Source of the DNA: Pseudoalteromonas sp. GCY
Lineage (GTDB): Bacteria > Pseudomonadota > Gammaproteobacteria > Enterobacterales > Alteromonadaceae
Length of the DNA stretch: 64,000 nt
Direction: 5' to 3'
Assembly: GCF_016695175.1 (NCBI RefSeq)
Contig: NZ_CP068023.1
Location: 2,495,501-2,559,500, forward strand
Every line of letters begins with the position of its first letter. The first letter of the stretch is position 1. The notes beneath the pieces are model-generated. The model searched no databases and was not told where the DNA came from. It worked only from the letters and a program-made list of their open reading frames with translations. This document shows positions 8,389 to 18,518 of this stretch, one piece after another. The position numbers and the translations under genes are program-made.

Positions 8389-9909
8389 TTAGAAAAACCC
8401 TAAAGGACTGGTGCTATAGCTTACCAAGAGGTTTTTGGTTTGTTGGTAATGATCCAGCGCCTTTTTGTGAGTTTCTCTGCCAATGCCTGATTTTTTATAA
8501 CCGCCAAATGCCGCGTGCGCAGGATACATATGATAGCAATTGGTCCAAACACGACCCGCTTCGATTTGACGACCAAATTGATATGCGCGATTCATATCTC
8601 TAGTCCACACCCCAGCACCTAAACCGAATTCAGAACTATTCGCCAATTCCAAAGCCTCCGCTTCGTCTTTAAAAGTGCATAAAGAGATCACTGGGCCAAA
8701 AATTTCCTCTTGGAATACCCGCATTTGGTTATGCCCTTTTAACAGCGTCGGCTGAATATAAAAGCCTTTGTGATAACCCTCGCCAAGCTCTGCTACTTCG
8801 CCACCGATTAACACTTCAGCCCCTTCTTTCTTACCAATATCAATATAACTAAGAATTTTATCAAATTGGGCTTGTGAGGCTTGTGCACCAACCATGGTCT
8901 CTGTATCAAGCGGATTGCCGCGCTTTATCGCCTTGGTGCGTTCAATGACTTTGGCTATAAAGTCATCGTATATATCTTCTTGTACGAGCAATCGCGATGG
9001 ACAAGTACATACTTCGCCTTGGTTAAAGTAGGCCAGTACCGCTCCTTCAATACACTTACTTAGGTAATCATCGTCAGCTTGCATAACATCGCTAAAGTAG
9101 ATATTGGGCGACTTACCACCTAGTTCCACCGTTGAAGGAATGATGTTTTCAGCAGCACATTTTAGAATGTGAGAACCCACAGGGGTCGAGCCTGTAAATG
9201 CAATTTTTGCGATACGTGTACTCGTAGCAAGCGCTTCACCTGCCTCTTTCCCGAAACCATTTACAACATTAACCACGCCATTTGGTAATAAATCAGCGAT
9301 AAGTTCCATCAACAACAAAATAGACGCAGGCGTTTGCTCCGCAGGCTTTAGCACTACGCAGTTTCCAGCAGCGAGAGCGGGTGCAAGTTTCCAAGCGGCC
9401 ATAAGTAATGGGAAGTTCCATGGGATGATCTGTCCCACAACGCCCAGAGGTTCATGAAAATGATAAGCCACGGTTGACTCATCAATTTCACCAATGGATC
9501 CTTCTTGAGCACGAATGCAACCTGCAAAATAGCGGAAATGATCGGCAGCAAGCGGAACATCAGCAGCTAGCGTTTCACGTACTGCTTTACCATTATCCCA
9601 TGTTTCGGCTACCGCTAGGTATTCAAGGTTTGCTTCTATTCGGTCTGCGATTTTGAGTAATATATTGCTTCGCTCAGTGACCGAAGTTTTACCCCACGCC
9701 GCCTTTGCTGCATGGGCGGCGTCAAGTGCCAGCTCGATGTCTGCATTATTTGAACGCGGGATCTGACAAAACACTTCGCCATTAACAGGACTAATATTTT
9801 CGAAGTACTGGCCGTCAACAGGTGGCGTCCACTTACCGCCAATAAAGTTTTGATATTGCGACTTAAAGCTGACGACTGCACCTTCAGTGTTTGGATTTGC
9901 GTATATCAT
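8389..9909 (-). CDS. NAD(P)-dependent aldehyde dehydrogenase, ExaC/AldB type
   Basis: 506 residues, the same length as ExaC/AcoD/AldB-type acetaldehyde dehydrogenases. Visible motifs are [20 protein letters not shown] (cofactor binding), [21 protein letters not shown], the glutamate motif [12 protein letters not shown], catalytic cysteines in [11 protein letters not shown] and the C-terminal [13 protein letters not shown] and [15 protein letters not shown]. The enzyme oxidises short-chain aldehydes to acids in the cytoplasm. ATG 9909 is preceded by AGAGGT. An AraC-type regulator is divergent 158 bp away, and regulation by it is likely. Confidence 0.93.
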   Translation of the reverse strand: MIYANPNTEGAVVSFKSQYQNFIGGKWTPPVDGQYFENISPVNGEVFCQIPRSNNADIELALDAAHAAKAAWGKTSVTERSNILLKIADRIEANLEYLAVAETWDNGKAVRETLAADVPLAADHFRYFAGCIRAQEGSIGEIDESTVAYHFHEPLGVVGQIIPWNFPLLMAAWKLAPALAAGNCVVLKPAEQTPASILLLMELIADLLPNGVVNVVNGFGKEAGEALATSTRIAKIAFTGSTPVGSHILKCAAENIIPSTVELGGKSPNIYFSDVMQADDDYLSKCIEGAVLAYFNQGEVCTCPSRLLVQEDIYDDFIAKVIERTKAIKRGNPLDTETMVGAQASQAQFDKILSYIDIGKKEGAEVLIGGEVAELGEGYHKGFYIQPTLLKGHNQMRVFQEEIFGPVISLCTFKDEAEALELANSSEFGLGAGVWTRDMNRAYQFGRQIEAGRVWTNCYHMYPAHAAFGGYKKSGIGRETHKKALDHYQQTKNLLVSYSTSPLGFF

Positions 9910-10067
9910 TTTTACCTCTGCAACTTGTGTTATTTATTTGGGCTTCATTCGTCCCAGTTTTGTTTTTACTAATATTTGACATTAGCCAAATTCACCTTTA
10001 AAAACTTAACTTAGGGTCTCGAAATGTATACGCACAGTCCAAAAATAACCGAGAAGGAGTGCATTGT

Positions 10068-10979
10068 TTGCAGATCTCTAAACATCGCAGCCGTGTCGAA
10101 CGCTTAGTTGAAAACAAAATAAGTTTTGCCGCCAATCACGTAGAGCTGAGCGTCTATGACACATACGAAAGTACCAATAGAGTCAAACTCGCCTCTAATG
10201 AAGTGTTGTTTTGTGCGATGATCACTGGTAAAAAAGTGATGCACGTAGACAGTTGCGACTATCACCAGCCCTTTTTACCTCATCAAAGCTTCGTATTGGC
10301 ACCAGAACAAACCGTATTTATAGACTTTCCCGACGCCAGCTTATCCGCTCCCACCACCTGTTTAGCAATTGAGATCAGTCGAGAGAAAATTAATACCGTG
10401 AGCGAGAAGTTAGCGCTTTCGCTTCCCAGTGATTTTAATTATCAAAAGCAGTTGGTGCACACCGAGCATAACTGGCAAACCCAGCACTGCTTGGGGCGAT
10501 TGCTCCATCTGTTCAGTGAGAATGAGGCCGAGCGGGGGTACTTTATCGATTTGGCAATGGACGAACTAATTGCAAGATTACTACAGCAACAAAGCCGAGA
10601 TCTGCTGTTAGGCGCAGTAAAACAAGCACCAGATCATAACGGTTTGTATCAAGCGATGCATTATTTGGAGACTCATTTAGACGAGCCACTAGATGTAGAG
10701 AAGCTTTGTAAACTTAGCTGCATGAGTAGAAGTCGCTTTTTCAATCAATTTAAAAAGTCATTTGCGACGACGCCACAACAGTGGCTCCAAGCACGGAGAC
10801 TAACTGAAGCAAAGGCAAAACTAAAAGCAGGAATTCAGATCACCGCAATTAGTTTTGCACTCGGCTTTAAGCATCCAAGTCAATTCAGCCGCGCGTTTAA
10901 ACAAGCCTTTAATATCACGCCGAAGGACTATCAACTTCAGGCACTAAAAGCCGATAAAAACGACTGGTTACTCCGTTAG
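10068..10979 (+). CDS. AraC family transcriptional regulator
   Basis: About 303 residues. An N-terminal cupin-like ligand domain (LASNEVLFCAMITGKK through the mid-180s) precedes a double helix-turn-helix AraC domain: LDEPLDVEKLCKLSCMSRSRFFNQFK, then ITAISFALGFKHPSQFSRAFKQAF. I prefer TTG 10068, because AAGGAG ends eight bases before it; the upstream GTG at 10059 overlaps that ribosome site. It is divergent from the aldehyde dehydrogenase gene, and related pairs are commonly regulator/target. The last 65 bases of the gene overlap the 3' end of the convergent trehalase gene. Confidence 0.88.
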   Translation: MQISKHRSRVERLVENKISFAANHVELSVYDTYESTNRVKLASNEVLFCAMITGKKVMHVDSCDYHQPFLPHQSFVLAPEQTVFIDFPDASLSAPTTCLAIEISREKINTVSEKLALSLPSDFNYQKQLVHTEHNWQTQHCLGRLLHLFSENEAERGYFIDLAMDELIARLLQQQSRDLLLGAVKQAPDHNGLYQAMHYLETHLDEPLDVEKLCKLSCMSRSRFFNQFKKSFATTPQQWLQARRLTEAKAKLKAGIQITAISFALGFKHPSQFSRAFKQAFNITPKDYQLQALKADKNDWLLR

Positions 10980-12432
10980 TCCAGCCAAAGCCCTGTTGCA
11001 CCACGTATTCTCCGCCACTTGCCTGCTTATCCGGTTCAACCACATTATACTTCTCAAGCAAACAGCCTATTTGCTCAAAACCGGTTTCAACAGCATAAAG
11101 CCATGCTTGCATAATCTTCTTCGCGAGTTGATTTTGACCATATGCCCTTAAGCCTGACACCGCAAACCACTGCAGTGGTGCCCAGCCATTAGGACTGTCC
11201 CACTGCTGTGAAGTAGTGACTAAGGTACTAACCAATCCGCCTTGCTGCAAAAACTCTGCCTCGAGTTTTTTGCCAATATGCTCTGCCTGCTCAGGTGTAA
11301 CCAGCTCTGCAAACATAGGCACAACGCCAGCTAGAGATTCAATGGAGGTACGCGCATAATCATTAAGGTTCACATCGAAAAACCAGCCTTTTTTATCGCA
11401 CCAACAATATTTCTGTATCAGTGCACTGCGATTTGACGCTAAATTGGCATAGTACTGAGCTTGCGTTAGCTCGTTTAATTTCTCAAAACAACGTGCGATT
11501 TGCGACTCAAGCAATACTAGTAGTGCATTTAAATCCACAGGAATAATGTCTGTTGTACGAATGCTCGCTAAATCGTCAGCGTTTGCTAACCAACGGCTAC
11601 TAAAGTCCCACCCCGACTCACAAGCCGCACGAATGTGCTGATAAAAGGTTTCGCTGTCTGTAACCGCTGTGGCTAATTCTATATCCTCAATAAAAGACTC
11701 TGGGCGCGGCGCTGCAAGCGGATCCCAGTAGCGATTCAGTGTGCCCCCACATGGCATGTAGACGACTCGGTAATGTGCTTTTTGATCCGTGCAACTCAAA
11801 TTCTGTCCAGTCTGCCAAAACTGATGCTCTTTCAGTAATGCCTGAGTAACTCGCGACAGCCACTGCTTATCGTGGGATTTTTCATGCCACAGTAAATCAA
11901 CCATTAATGCTGTTACAGGTGGTTGGGAACGGCTTTGGTAATAATCTCGATTACCGTTAGGTACATGTCCAATGCGCTCAATAAGACTCACAAAGTTATC
12001 TAACATTCCCTCAACGAGATCGCTTCTGTTCGCATCCAAAAGCCCAAGTGCCGTAAAATAGCTATCCCAGTAATAAATCTCGTTAAAACGTCCACCCGGT
12101 ACAACATAAGGATGGGGTAAAGGTAACAAGGAGCCTTTTGCAACGGTGCTCGGCTTTCTAGATAAACGCGACCACAGCGCACTGATATACTGCTGCGCAC
12201 TAGTAAAGTCAGGTAAGGCGTCTAACTCTTTGTTGGCAACAAAGTCAAAATGCGCGTGAACAAATCTAAGTAACGCCTCTCCTGTCGGCTTTTGCATCAC
12301 ATACTGGTTTTCTATCTCTGCGAGCGGAATTTTTGCGATGGCATCTGCAAAAACTTTACTGTCTGAAAACAGGCCAGCGCTTTGCACCGCCTTAAAAATC
12401 TCTGTGGAATAAAAGTTTGATTGGTACTGCAT
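10915..12432 (-). CDS. treF: cytoplasmic alpha,alpha-trehalase (GH37)
   Basis: 505 residues without a signal peptide, so cytoplasmic. GH37 signatures are present: PGGRFNEIYYWDSYF and QQWDSPNGWAPLQWF, the second being the family QWDxPNGWAP motif, plus ASGGEYVVQQGFGWTNGV near the C-terminus. It hydrolyses trehalose to two glucose. ATG 12432 follows GAGGT; it lies eight bases after the MFS permease stop, so the two genes are one operon. The 3' end overlaps the AraC gene on the other strand by 65 bp. Confidence 0.94.
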   Translation of the reverse strand: MQYQSNFYSTEIFKAVQSAGLFSDSKVFADAIAKIPLAEIENQYVMQKPTGEALLRFVHAHFDFVANKELDALPDFTSAQQYISALWSRLSRKPSTVAKGSLLPLPHPYVVPGGRFNEIYYWDSYFTALGLLDANRSDLVEGMLDNFVSLIERIGHVPNGNRDYYQSRSQPPVTALMVDLLWHEKSHDKQWLSRVTQALLKEHQFWQTGQNLSCTDQKAHYRVVYMPCGGTLNRYWDPLAAPRPESFIEDIELATAVTDSETFYQHIRAACESGWDFSSRWLANADDLASIRTTDIIPVDLNALLVLLESQIARCFEKLNELTQAQYYANLASNRSALIQKYCWCDKKGWFFDVNLNDYARTSIESLAGVVPMFAELVTPEQAEHIGKKLEAEFLQQGGLVSTLVTTSQQWDSPNGWAPLQWFAVSGLRAYGQNQLAKKIMQAWLYAVETGFEQIGCLLEKYNVVEPDKQASGGEYVVQQGFGWTNGVTSRFYRLLVPEVDSPSA

Positions 12433-12440
12433 GTAAAACC

Positions 12441-13703
12441 TCAGCTCACCTTTTGTTGACTTGGCGTGTGAGCATGATTTGACTGGCTAGACTCACTCAT
12501 TGATTTAAAGAAATATAAACACACAGCGATCACCAGCATGGGAATAAGTGCCCCATAAAACGCTTGTTGACCACCAAAATGTTGAAATACCAAACCTGTG
12601 ATCATTGAGCCCGTGCTACCACCCAGCGCTGAAAATACAACGATTAGCCCTGTCATCGAAGCGTGCTGTGTAGTGGGTAAACTACTTAGCATTACCGAAT
12701 TAATCACCGGATAAATAGGCGCCATAAAAAGACCGATCAGCGGCATGAGAAAAGCCACAAGGGGTGCATCAAATAACGAAGAAATAAGCGTTTTCTCAAT
12801 GCCCTCAGTCATCGGTAACGTTAAAATTACTAATCCTGCCATAGCGGCAAGACAAACATTTAACACCACATACCAATGTACTTTGGTGAGCACAACGCCG
12901 GCACCTAGCCGACCGAGTGCCAAGCAGGCAGCAAAAACACTGGTAATTTGCACGCTAATGTTTACCGGTAATGACAGGATCTCATTATTAAAAGTAGGCA
13001 GCCAAGTGCCTATACTCTGCTCTATCAAGACGTATAAAAATGCGGAAATCACAAATACCAGTACAAGCGGCTTAGCTACAAGCTTTAGCATCGCCATAAA
13101 TGCAGAGACACTAGATTCGGTAGCTTGCGTTGGCTCTGGCTTTGCAATTGGGGAGATCCAAACAATAAATGCGGTGAAAGCACTCAGCACAGCTAACACG
13201 AAATAGACGTTCAACCAGCCAAGAGAATTATCGCCGCCGTCAATAAACGCCGCAAAAATCCAATAACCGCCGAGGACCCCCAACATAAACACGCCCTCAA
13301 TAAAATTAAGCAGGCTTGAATGTTGATTGCTACCTTCAGTGATTTGGCCAACGAGCGCATAAACCGACACTTTGACCACCGCAAATGCCGCACCCACGCA
13401 AGCAAATACTAATTTCAGAATCCAAAACTCAGCGACCATAGGAGTGATACTGCAAATCAATGCTACGCCGGCGAGCACTGCGGTCAGAGCGATTTTAAAT
13501 CCGACCCTAGGGATAACCGACGCAACTAGAAATGAAACGATAGCGATGGGAAGATCTTTAAATGCCTCTAAGGTGGCGGCCTGCGCTTTTGTAATACCAA
13601 AGCTATGGATGGACTGCAAGATGACCGTCCCTACACTATTGAGCAAAATAGCAAATAGGAAGTAACTAACGGCCATGGCAAGTATGATACGTGCTCGATT
13701 CAT
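12441..13703 (-). CDS. MFS sugar permease (probable trehalose importer)
   Basis: 420 residues with twelve predicted hydrophobic segments and a cytoplasmic tail rich in Ser/His/Gln. The N-terminal half (FKDLPIAIVSFLVASVIPRVGFK) resembles FHS-type sugar permeases. Trehalose as substrate is inferred from the eight-base spacing to treF, the LacI-type operator at 13762-13775 upstream and the neighbouring LacI regulator. A MFS route implies that unphosphorylated trehalose enters and is cleaved by TreF. Confidence 0.85.
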   Translation of the reverse strand: MNRARIILAMAVSYFLFAILLNSVGTVILQSIHSFGITKAQAATLEAFKDLPIAIVSFLVASVIPRVGFKIALTAVLAGVALICSITPMVAEFWILKLVFACVGAAFAVVKVSVYALVGQITEGSNQHSSLLNFIEGVFMLGVLGGYWIFAAFIDGGDNSLGWLNVYFVLAVLSAFTAFIVWISPIAKPEPTQATESSVSAFMAMLKLVAKPLVLVFVISAFLYVLIEQSIGTWLPTFNNEILSLPVNISVQITSVFAACLALGRLGAGVVLTKVHWYVVLNVCLAAMAGLVILTLPMTEGIEKTLISSLFDAPLVAFLMPLIGLFMAPIYPVINSVMLSSLPTTQHASMTGLIVVFSALGGSTGSMITGLVFQHFGGQQAFYGALIPMLVIAVCLYFFKSMSESSQSNHAHTPSQQKVS

Positions 13704-13761
13704 TGTTATTCTCGTTAAAACACTGTGATTCCTTTTTAGTCTAGACAGACTTTTTTACTTT

Positions 13762-13775
13762 TGCAATCGTTTGCA
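13762..13775. promoter_or_regulatory. LacI-family operator upstream of permease-trehalase operon
   Basis: TGCAATCGTTTGCA, a 14-bp palindrome with one imperfect pair, 59 bp upstream of the MFS start codon. It differs by one base from the perfect palindrome at 15004-15017. Confidence 0.8.
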
Positions 13776-13832
13776 TTTCAAATCGCATCAAAACAATTTA
13801 AGCTAATGATTGTTATCGCATATTGTGCTGCT

Positions 13833-14834
13833 TTAACTAGACTGTCTGATCACCAGTGAGGACGGCACCTCTTGAGAAGCACATGTCTCACCACTTAGCT
13901 GAGAGAGCAGCTTTTCCACCAATAACTGTGCTGCCGCATTGGTGTCTTGTTTAATCGTAGATAGCGCAGGGAAGCTGATCTGTGCCATGGCGATATCGTC
14001 AAATCCGACTATTCGTACGTCATTCGGCACGCTAACGTAACGCTCTTTTAGCGCTTTTAGTGCCCCAAGCGCAACCATATCGCTACACGCGAAGATCCCA
14101 TCAAAGGTTAATCCTTGTGCTCGCAACAAAGCGTTTATACTCGCGTAAGCAGCCTCTGAAGTAATATCGATTTTAACCATTTGCGCTTCTACCTTGGCTT
14201 CTTTCACCGCATGGCAAAATCCGCGATAGCGCTCACCAAGTTCGGCATGACCCGGATCGCCCATAAACAGAAGTTTAGACGCTCCCTTAGCAATTAAGTG
14301 TTCCGTTGCGCTAAGGCCACCAATAAAATTGTCACTACCAACGATAGGATAATTTGCAGAAGTTTTAGGGTCGCCCCATACCACGATCGGCGTGCCAGCT
14401 CTTGCAGCGCGCTCAATTCGTGCTTGCTCCTTGCCTTGCCCGACGACGATGACTCCATCGGCTCGACGGCCAGAAATAAAATAACCATGCCAGTCTTCCC
14501 CCGCCATATAAGAGTTGGAGAGCAATAACTCGTACCCTTTTCGGTTCACTGCACGATTAATATCGCTCACTACTTTAAGTAAAAATGGGTCGTCGACGGA
14601 TTGTTTGGTTTCGGCTTCGAGATTGATAATAACGGCAATGACTTTGGTTTTTTGCATCCGTAAGCGACTAGCCGCCGCGTTAATACTAAAGTGATGCTCT
14701 TTTGCAAGCGCCTGAATGCGTTCTCGAGTTTCCTTTTTTATCAGTGGGTTATCATTGAGTGCACGGGAAGCTGTGGAGGTAGAGACTCCTGCTAGCCTTG
14801 CTAGATCCGATAGCTTTAATTGTGTTGTTCCCAT
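13833..14834 (-). CDS. LacI family regulator of the trehalose genes
   Basis: 333 residues. The N-terminal LacI helix-turn-helix is intact (LKLSDLARLAGVSTSTASRA, hinge INAAASRLRMQKT), followed by a periplasmic-binding-protein-like sensor domain (GRRADGVIVVG, NFIGGLSATEHL, FACSDMVALGALKAL, GFDDIAMAQISFPALSTI). ATG 14834 is preceded by AAGGGG. Position between treF-permease and a TBDR, with a matching palindrome before each, makes it the local repressor. It would be a TreR functional equivalent, though the effector (trehalose or a derivative) is inferred. Confidence 0.9.
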   Translation of the reverse strand: MGTTQLKLSDLARLAGVSTSTASRALNDNPLIKKETRERIQALAKEHHFSINAAASRLRMQKTKVIAVIINLEAETKQSVDDPFLLKVVSDINRAVNRKGYELLLSNSYMAGEDWHGYFISGRRADGVIVVGQGKEQARIERAARAGTPIVVWGDPKTSANYPIVGSDNFIGGLSATEHLIAKGASKLLFMGDPGHAELGERYRGFCHAVKEAKVEAQMVKIDITSEAAYASINALLRAQGLTFDGIFACSDMVALGALKALKERYVSVPNDVRIVGFDDIAMAQISFPALSTIKQDTNAAAQLLVEKLLSQLSGETCASQEVPSSLVIRQSS

Positions 14835-15003
14835 CGCAAACCCCTTCTTAGCACACGTTATTACATCGCTATTCTTACAATTTTTTGATACTTAAACCAT
14901 AACTAATTGAATCTCCTACCCTAACCAAGCAGAAAAGATAACCAATCACTGTAAATTTGTAACGCCTTCCTTCATTTTATGACAAATTTTTAAACAACAT
15001 CAT

Positions 15004-15017
15004 TGCAAACGTTTGCA
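15004..15017. promoter_or_regulatory. LacI-family operator upstream of the TonB receptor
   Basis: TGCAAACGTTTGCA, a perfect 14-bp palindrome, 71 bp upstream of the receptor GTG start and in the divergent region with the regulator gene, so it may also mediate autoregulation. Confidence 0.85.
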
Positions 15018-15087
15018 TTAAGATCTATTTTAAAAAATAGACAGTCGTTAAATACCAGTCTATGACAACAACAAGAGGGCTTTAGCC

Positions 15088-17340
15088 GTGATAAAAACTA
15101 ACTCCTTAAGCTTGATCGCTGCTGCTATAACGCTTGCGTTAAGCGCATCAGCTCAGGCTGAACAACAACCGAACAATAACAAAGAAAAAGTAGAAACCAT
15201 CATTGTCTCAGGTACACCTGGTGGCGCAGGGATCAGAAAAATTGATGCAAGCTTTGCTGTGACTAATATCGATGCTGTGCAAATTGATAAGCTCGCCCCC
15301 AAAAGTACCGCTGACTTGCTTAAAGCGGTGCCTGGGATCTGGGTTGAAAGTTCAGGAGGAGAATCCGGTGCCAACGTTTTTGTTCGCGGCTTTCCAGGCG
15401 GTGGTGATGCACCATTCTTAACGGTTAGTTTGCAAGGTAGTCCTATTTATCCCGCGCCAACGCTCTCATTTTTAGAAAACACCTCGATTTTCAGGCTTGA
15501 TGAAACCATCAGTATGATGGAGGGCCTGCGTGGTGGACCAAACCCTGTGGTGTCTAATGGTCAGCCGGGCTTAACAACTAACTTTCAACTTAAACGTGGC
15601 CAAGCTGACACCGAAGGTACGTTTAAATACACCACCACAGACTATGGTCTAAAACGCATTGACGGCGTGTTAAGTGGTGAGTTCTCCAATGATCTTTACT
15701 ACATGGTTGGCGGTTATATCAAACGCTCTTCTGGGATCCGTGATGCGGGCTTTACCTCAGAAAAAGGCCATCAATTTACCATAAACCTAACCAAAGAGTT
15801 TGCTGACGGTGAGTTTAACCTTTATACCCGTCAAACTGATGACAGAGGTGCATGGTACCTGCCAACCCCACTTAATGTGGAGGGTGTGGATGCGGGCTTT
15901 ACTCAGCTGGGAACGAATAATCGCAAAGCTATTATTTATGTCGGTGATGAAAATGCACCGATGAGCGTCGATATGGGTGATGGTCGCGGCTGGAAAGGCC
16001 ATGTTTCTGGAGGTAGCTTAAAAGTAGAATTCAAAAACGGCTGGCAGTTAAATGACCGCTTTAGCTTAACGCAAGGCGATGCAAATACACTAGGCCTTGT
16101 GCCTGCTGGCAGTGCGATGCGTTTAAGTGAAGTGGCGGACAATGGTGAAACCGCAACAGGTAGCGTCACGGGCGATGAATACGCGGGCGATACCATGGTA
16201 CAACAATATGGTCGCTGGGTTGTATTAAAAGATATCGAAGCTTTCACCAATGACTTAGCCTTAAGCAAAACCTTTGGTGATTGGTCAAGTGCCTTTGGTA
16301 TTTATACAGCAACCACTTCTGCAAAAGACTGGTGGAGCTTAGGTAATACCGCCTACCACGTGTTGGAGCAAGGTGGTGAAGCATTGAGTGGTATCGCGTG
16401 CAATAGCGATGTTGCAGGTTGTGCCTTCAACTACGACATTAACAGTTCTGGTGATGCGACAACGTGGGCTATCTACACTACACAAAGTTACCAAGCAACG
16501 GCAGCCCTTAAGTTAGATTTAGGCTTACGTAGCGAGCAACACGAGGTTGAGTATTCGGTCGACGAAGGTTTAGATGGGGCGATCACCAAAGCGGTTGACT
16601 ATGATGAACGTAAGACTTCATGGACCTTAGGTGCTGACTATAGTTTGAGCTTAGATTCAGGTGTTTTTGTGCGTATGAACAAAGGCTACAAAATGCCTTA
16701 TTTCGACGACTTTAGAGATAACTATAGCACCTATGAATCGGGCGAGTCGCTGATTAAAGAAGTCACACAAGCAGAGCTTGGCTATAAATATATGGGTGAA
16801 ACCGGCGATCTGTTTGTTACTTTATTTACCAACGAAGTAAAAGGCGACACGTTTGTAAGACGCCCAGGTGTACCTGCGGAAATTCTAACCAACGAAGCAA
16901 CTGGTGTAGAACTTGATTACAGTTACAACCATGAGTCGGGCCTATCGGTAAACTTGAATGCCACATGGCAAGACACAGAAATTACTGAAAGCCCGACAAA
17001 TGAAGGGAATAAAGCACAGCGCCAACCTGACTGGATGCTGCGTATTACACCGAGCTATGACTTTGAAATGTCGGGCATGTACGCCACCTTGTATGGCACA
17101 CTCTCAGCTGTAGATGACCGTTTTGGCGATAATGAAAATAGCGTCGTGTTAGAGGGCTATGAAAAGCTTGATGTTGGCCTTATTGTAGAGCCGACAGAGG
17201 GCGTAAAATTACAACTGGCGGTAGATAACCTTACTGACAAGCAAGGGATCACCGAGGGGGATCCACGTAACCCAGATTCACCTAACGGCCGCTATATCAT
17301 GCCAAGGAGTGTGAAGTTTAGCGTTGCGTATACGTTCTAG
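15088..17340 (+). CDS. TonB-dependent outer-membrane receptor, probable trehalose/oligosaccharide uptake
   Basis: 750 residues. Signal peptide (MIKTNSLSLIAAAITLALSA, cleavage near AQAEQ), TonB box region VETIIVSG, plug domain with STADLLKAVPGIWV and NVFVRGFPGGGDAP, then a beta-barrel ending in aromatic KFSVAYTF. The start is GTG 15088 behind AGAGGG; there is no ATG in frame before the signal peptide. The perfect LacI-type palindrome 71 bp upstream and the adjoining trehalase, permease and regulator place it in a sugar rather than siderophore pathway. Substrate is inferred from context. A 13-bp hairpin at 17364-17407 follows. Confidence 0.9.
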   Translation: MIKTNSLSLIAAAITLALSASAQAEQQPNNNKEKVETIIVSGTPGGAGIRKIDASFAVTNIDAVQIDKLAPKSTADLLKAVPGIWVESSGGESGANVFVRGFPGGGDAPFLTVSLQGSPIYPAPTLSFLENTSIFRLDETISMMEGLRGGPNPVVSNGQPGLTTNFQLKRGQADTEGTFKYTTTDYGLKRIDGVLSGEFSNDLYYMVGGYIKRSSGIRDAGFTSEKGHQFTINLTKEFADGEFNLYTRQTDDRGAWYLPTPLNVEGVDAGFTQLGTNNRKAIIYVGDENAPMSVDMGDGRGWKGHVSGGSLKVEFKNGWQLNDRFSLTQGDANTLGLVPAGSAMRLSEVADNGETATGSVTGDEYAGDTMVQQYGRWVVLKDIEAFTNDLALSKTFGDWSSAFGIYTATTSAKDWWSLGNTAYHVLEQGGEALSGIACNSDVAGCAFNYDINSSGDATTWAIYTTQSYQATAALKLDLGLRSEQHEVEYSVDEGLDGAITKAVDYDERKTSWTLGADYSLSLDSGVFVRMNKGYKMPYFDDFRDNYSTYESGESLIKEVTQAELGYKYMGETGDLFVTLFTNEVKGDTFVRRPGVPAEILTNEATGVELDYSYNHESGLSVNLNATWQDTEITESPTNEGNKAQRQPDWMLRITPSYDFEMSGMYATLYGTLSAVDDRFGDNENSVVLEGYEKLDVGLIVEPTEGVKLQLAVDNLTDKQGITEGDPRNPDSPNGRYIMPRSVKFSVAYTF

Positions 17341-17363
17341 TTGCTGTAACTAAGCGTTTAACA

Positions 17364-17407
17364 TAGCGCTGCCTGCTTATATCAAATGCCTGAGGCAGGT
17401 AGCGCTA
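17364..17407. terminator. long hairpin between convergent TBDR and PaaI genes
   Basis: TAGCGCTGCCTGC (17364-17376) pairs with GCAGGTAGCGCTA (17395-17407), 13 bp with one G-U pair. There is no T-tract on the plus side, so it may act as a bidirectional 3' end structure. Confidence 0.55.
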
Positions 17408-17463
17408 AAAAGACCTAACACGTTTATTGTGTGCAAATGCACTTCAGAATGTCGTCTTCTACC

Positions 17464-17868
17464 CTAAACCTTAGTTATTGTGCCAAGAGAAACCGCCACT
17501 AACTTTTCTTCATCACCGCTTGTCGCATATACCTTACATTCGCATGTCGCCTGACGTTTACCCGAATACAACACGGTTGACTTCGCGGTTAGCTTATCAC
17601 CAATAGCGGGTCTAACATAGTTCATTTTATATTCTGAGGTAACACAGCTACCAAGCACGGATGCACCAGCAAAAGTAATACAATTATCAGCTAGATAGCT
17701 AACCACGCCGCCATGTGCAAAACCATAGTTTTGTTTAAGATCATCTCGAATAGCGAGGCTTAACTCAGCAGCGCCAACTTCAAACACCTCCAACTCAGCG
17801 CCTAACAACAAACTAAAAGACTGCTGTGCTAGGATCTCCTTTCCTTCTTCTAACATAGTATTGCTCAA
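17464..17868 (-). CDS. PaaI-family hotdog thioesterase
   Basis: A 134-residue single hotdog domain. NYGFAHGGVVSYLADNCITFAG carries the family HGG-x-x-x-x-x-D motif, and the C-terminus ends in strands containing KRQATCECKVYA. Such proteins hydrolyse acyl-CoAs, often aromatic or medium chain. The start is TTG 17868: AGGAG lies six bases upstream of it, whereas ATG 17856 is too far from any ribosome site. The gene is monocistronic, and the specific acyl-CoA is unknown. Confidence 0.85.
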   Translation of the reverse strand: MSNTMLEEGKEILAQQSFSLLLGAELEVFEVGAAELSLAIRDDLKQNYGFAHGGVVSYLADNCITFAGASVLGSCVTSEYKMNYVRPAIGDKLTAKSTVLYSGKRQATCECKVYATSGDEEKLVAVSLGTITKV

Positions 17869-18463
17869 CTTCTTCTCCTAAGTAATATTTTGTTCAAATC
17901 GACTCTGCGTCGCGAATGGTCTTCACGTTTATAGGTAAAGAACATGATTCACTAAAACCACGATATGATTAGTTAAACACGACTAAAACAAAATTACAGC
18001 TTAAGACGGCAGACATTGCTACTAGGTTATACTTTCTAAATTGGATATAGGTCTTAACTTTATTGTCGGATACCGTCGAGAAAAAACCAGTTTTAAGCGA
18101 CTCACTCACGGTAGCATTTAACAGTGACCATTGCGATGTGCCAAGGGTGTGCTTTGTTAGTTTATGCCATTATTCTGGATACAATCTTGCCAAGTATTTA
18201 CACAAATTCTTATGCATTTTAATTTGTATGAACAGCAGTATGGTAATCAAGGTTATGGGGATAAGTTCTTCCATGTGCTAAAGACCTTTTATAAGTGCAA
18301 AAAACAGCTCCATCTAAATATACGATTCAAAACTGGAATCGAGATATTGCCTATCACTAGATTCCCATAGGTTAACCACAATGTAAACAAGCACTTATAT
18401 CTATCGCTTTTCGTTATGCTGAATGAGTTTCAATATAATTTAGGACGAGAGACTTAAAACAAA
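17869..18463. other. about 600-bp gap with only weak coding traces
   Basis: A frame at 18164-18370 reads NLYEQQYGNQGYGDKFFHVL, and an overlapping one at 18063-18281 starts with TTG. Neither has a ribosome site, conserved length or recognisable domain. It may be a decayed gene, but I cannot assign an ancestor. Confidence 0.3.
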
Positions 18464-18496
18464 AAAAGCCGCCTAGCAAGAAACTAAGCGGCTTTT
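18464..18496 (-). terminator. intrinsic terminator of the TBDR gene
   Basis: AAAAGCCGCCTAG (18464-18476) pairs with CTAAGCGGCTTTT (18484-18496), 13 bp with one wobble. On the minus strand it ends in a run of seven T. Confidence 0.9.
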
Positions 18497-18518
18497 CTAT
18501 ATTCAAACTAGAGCTGGA

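Noticed and set aside
18063..18370. Two overlapping short frames between PaaI and TBDR genes
   Set aside because: No ribosome site or family match; noted as possible decayed sequence but not called as a gene.
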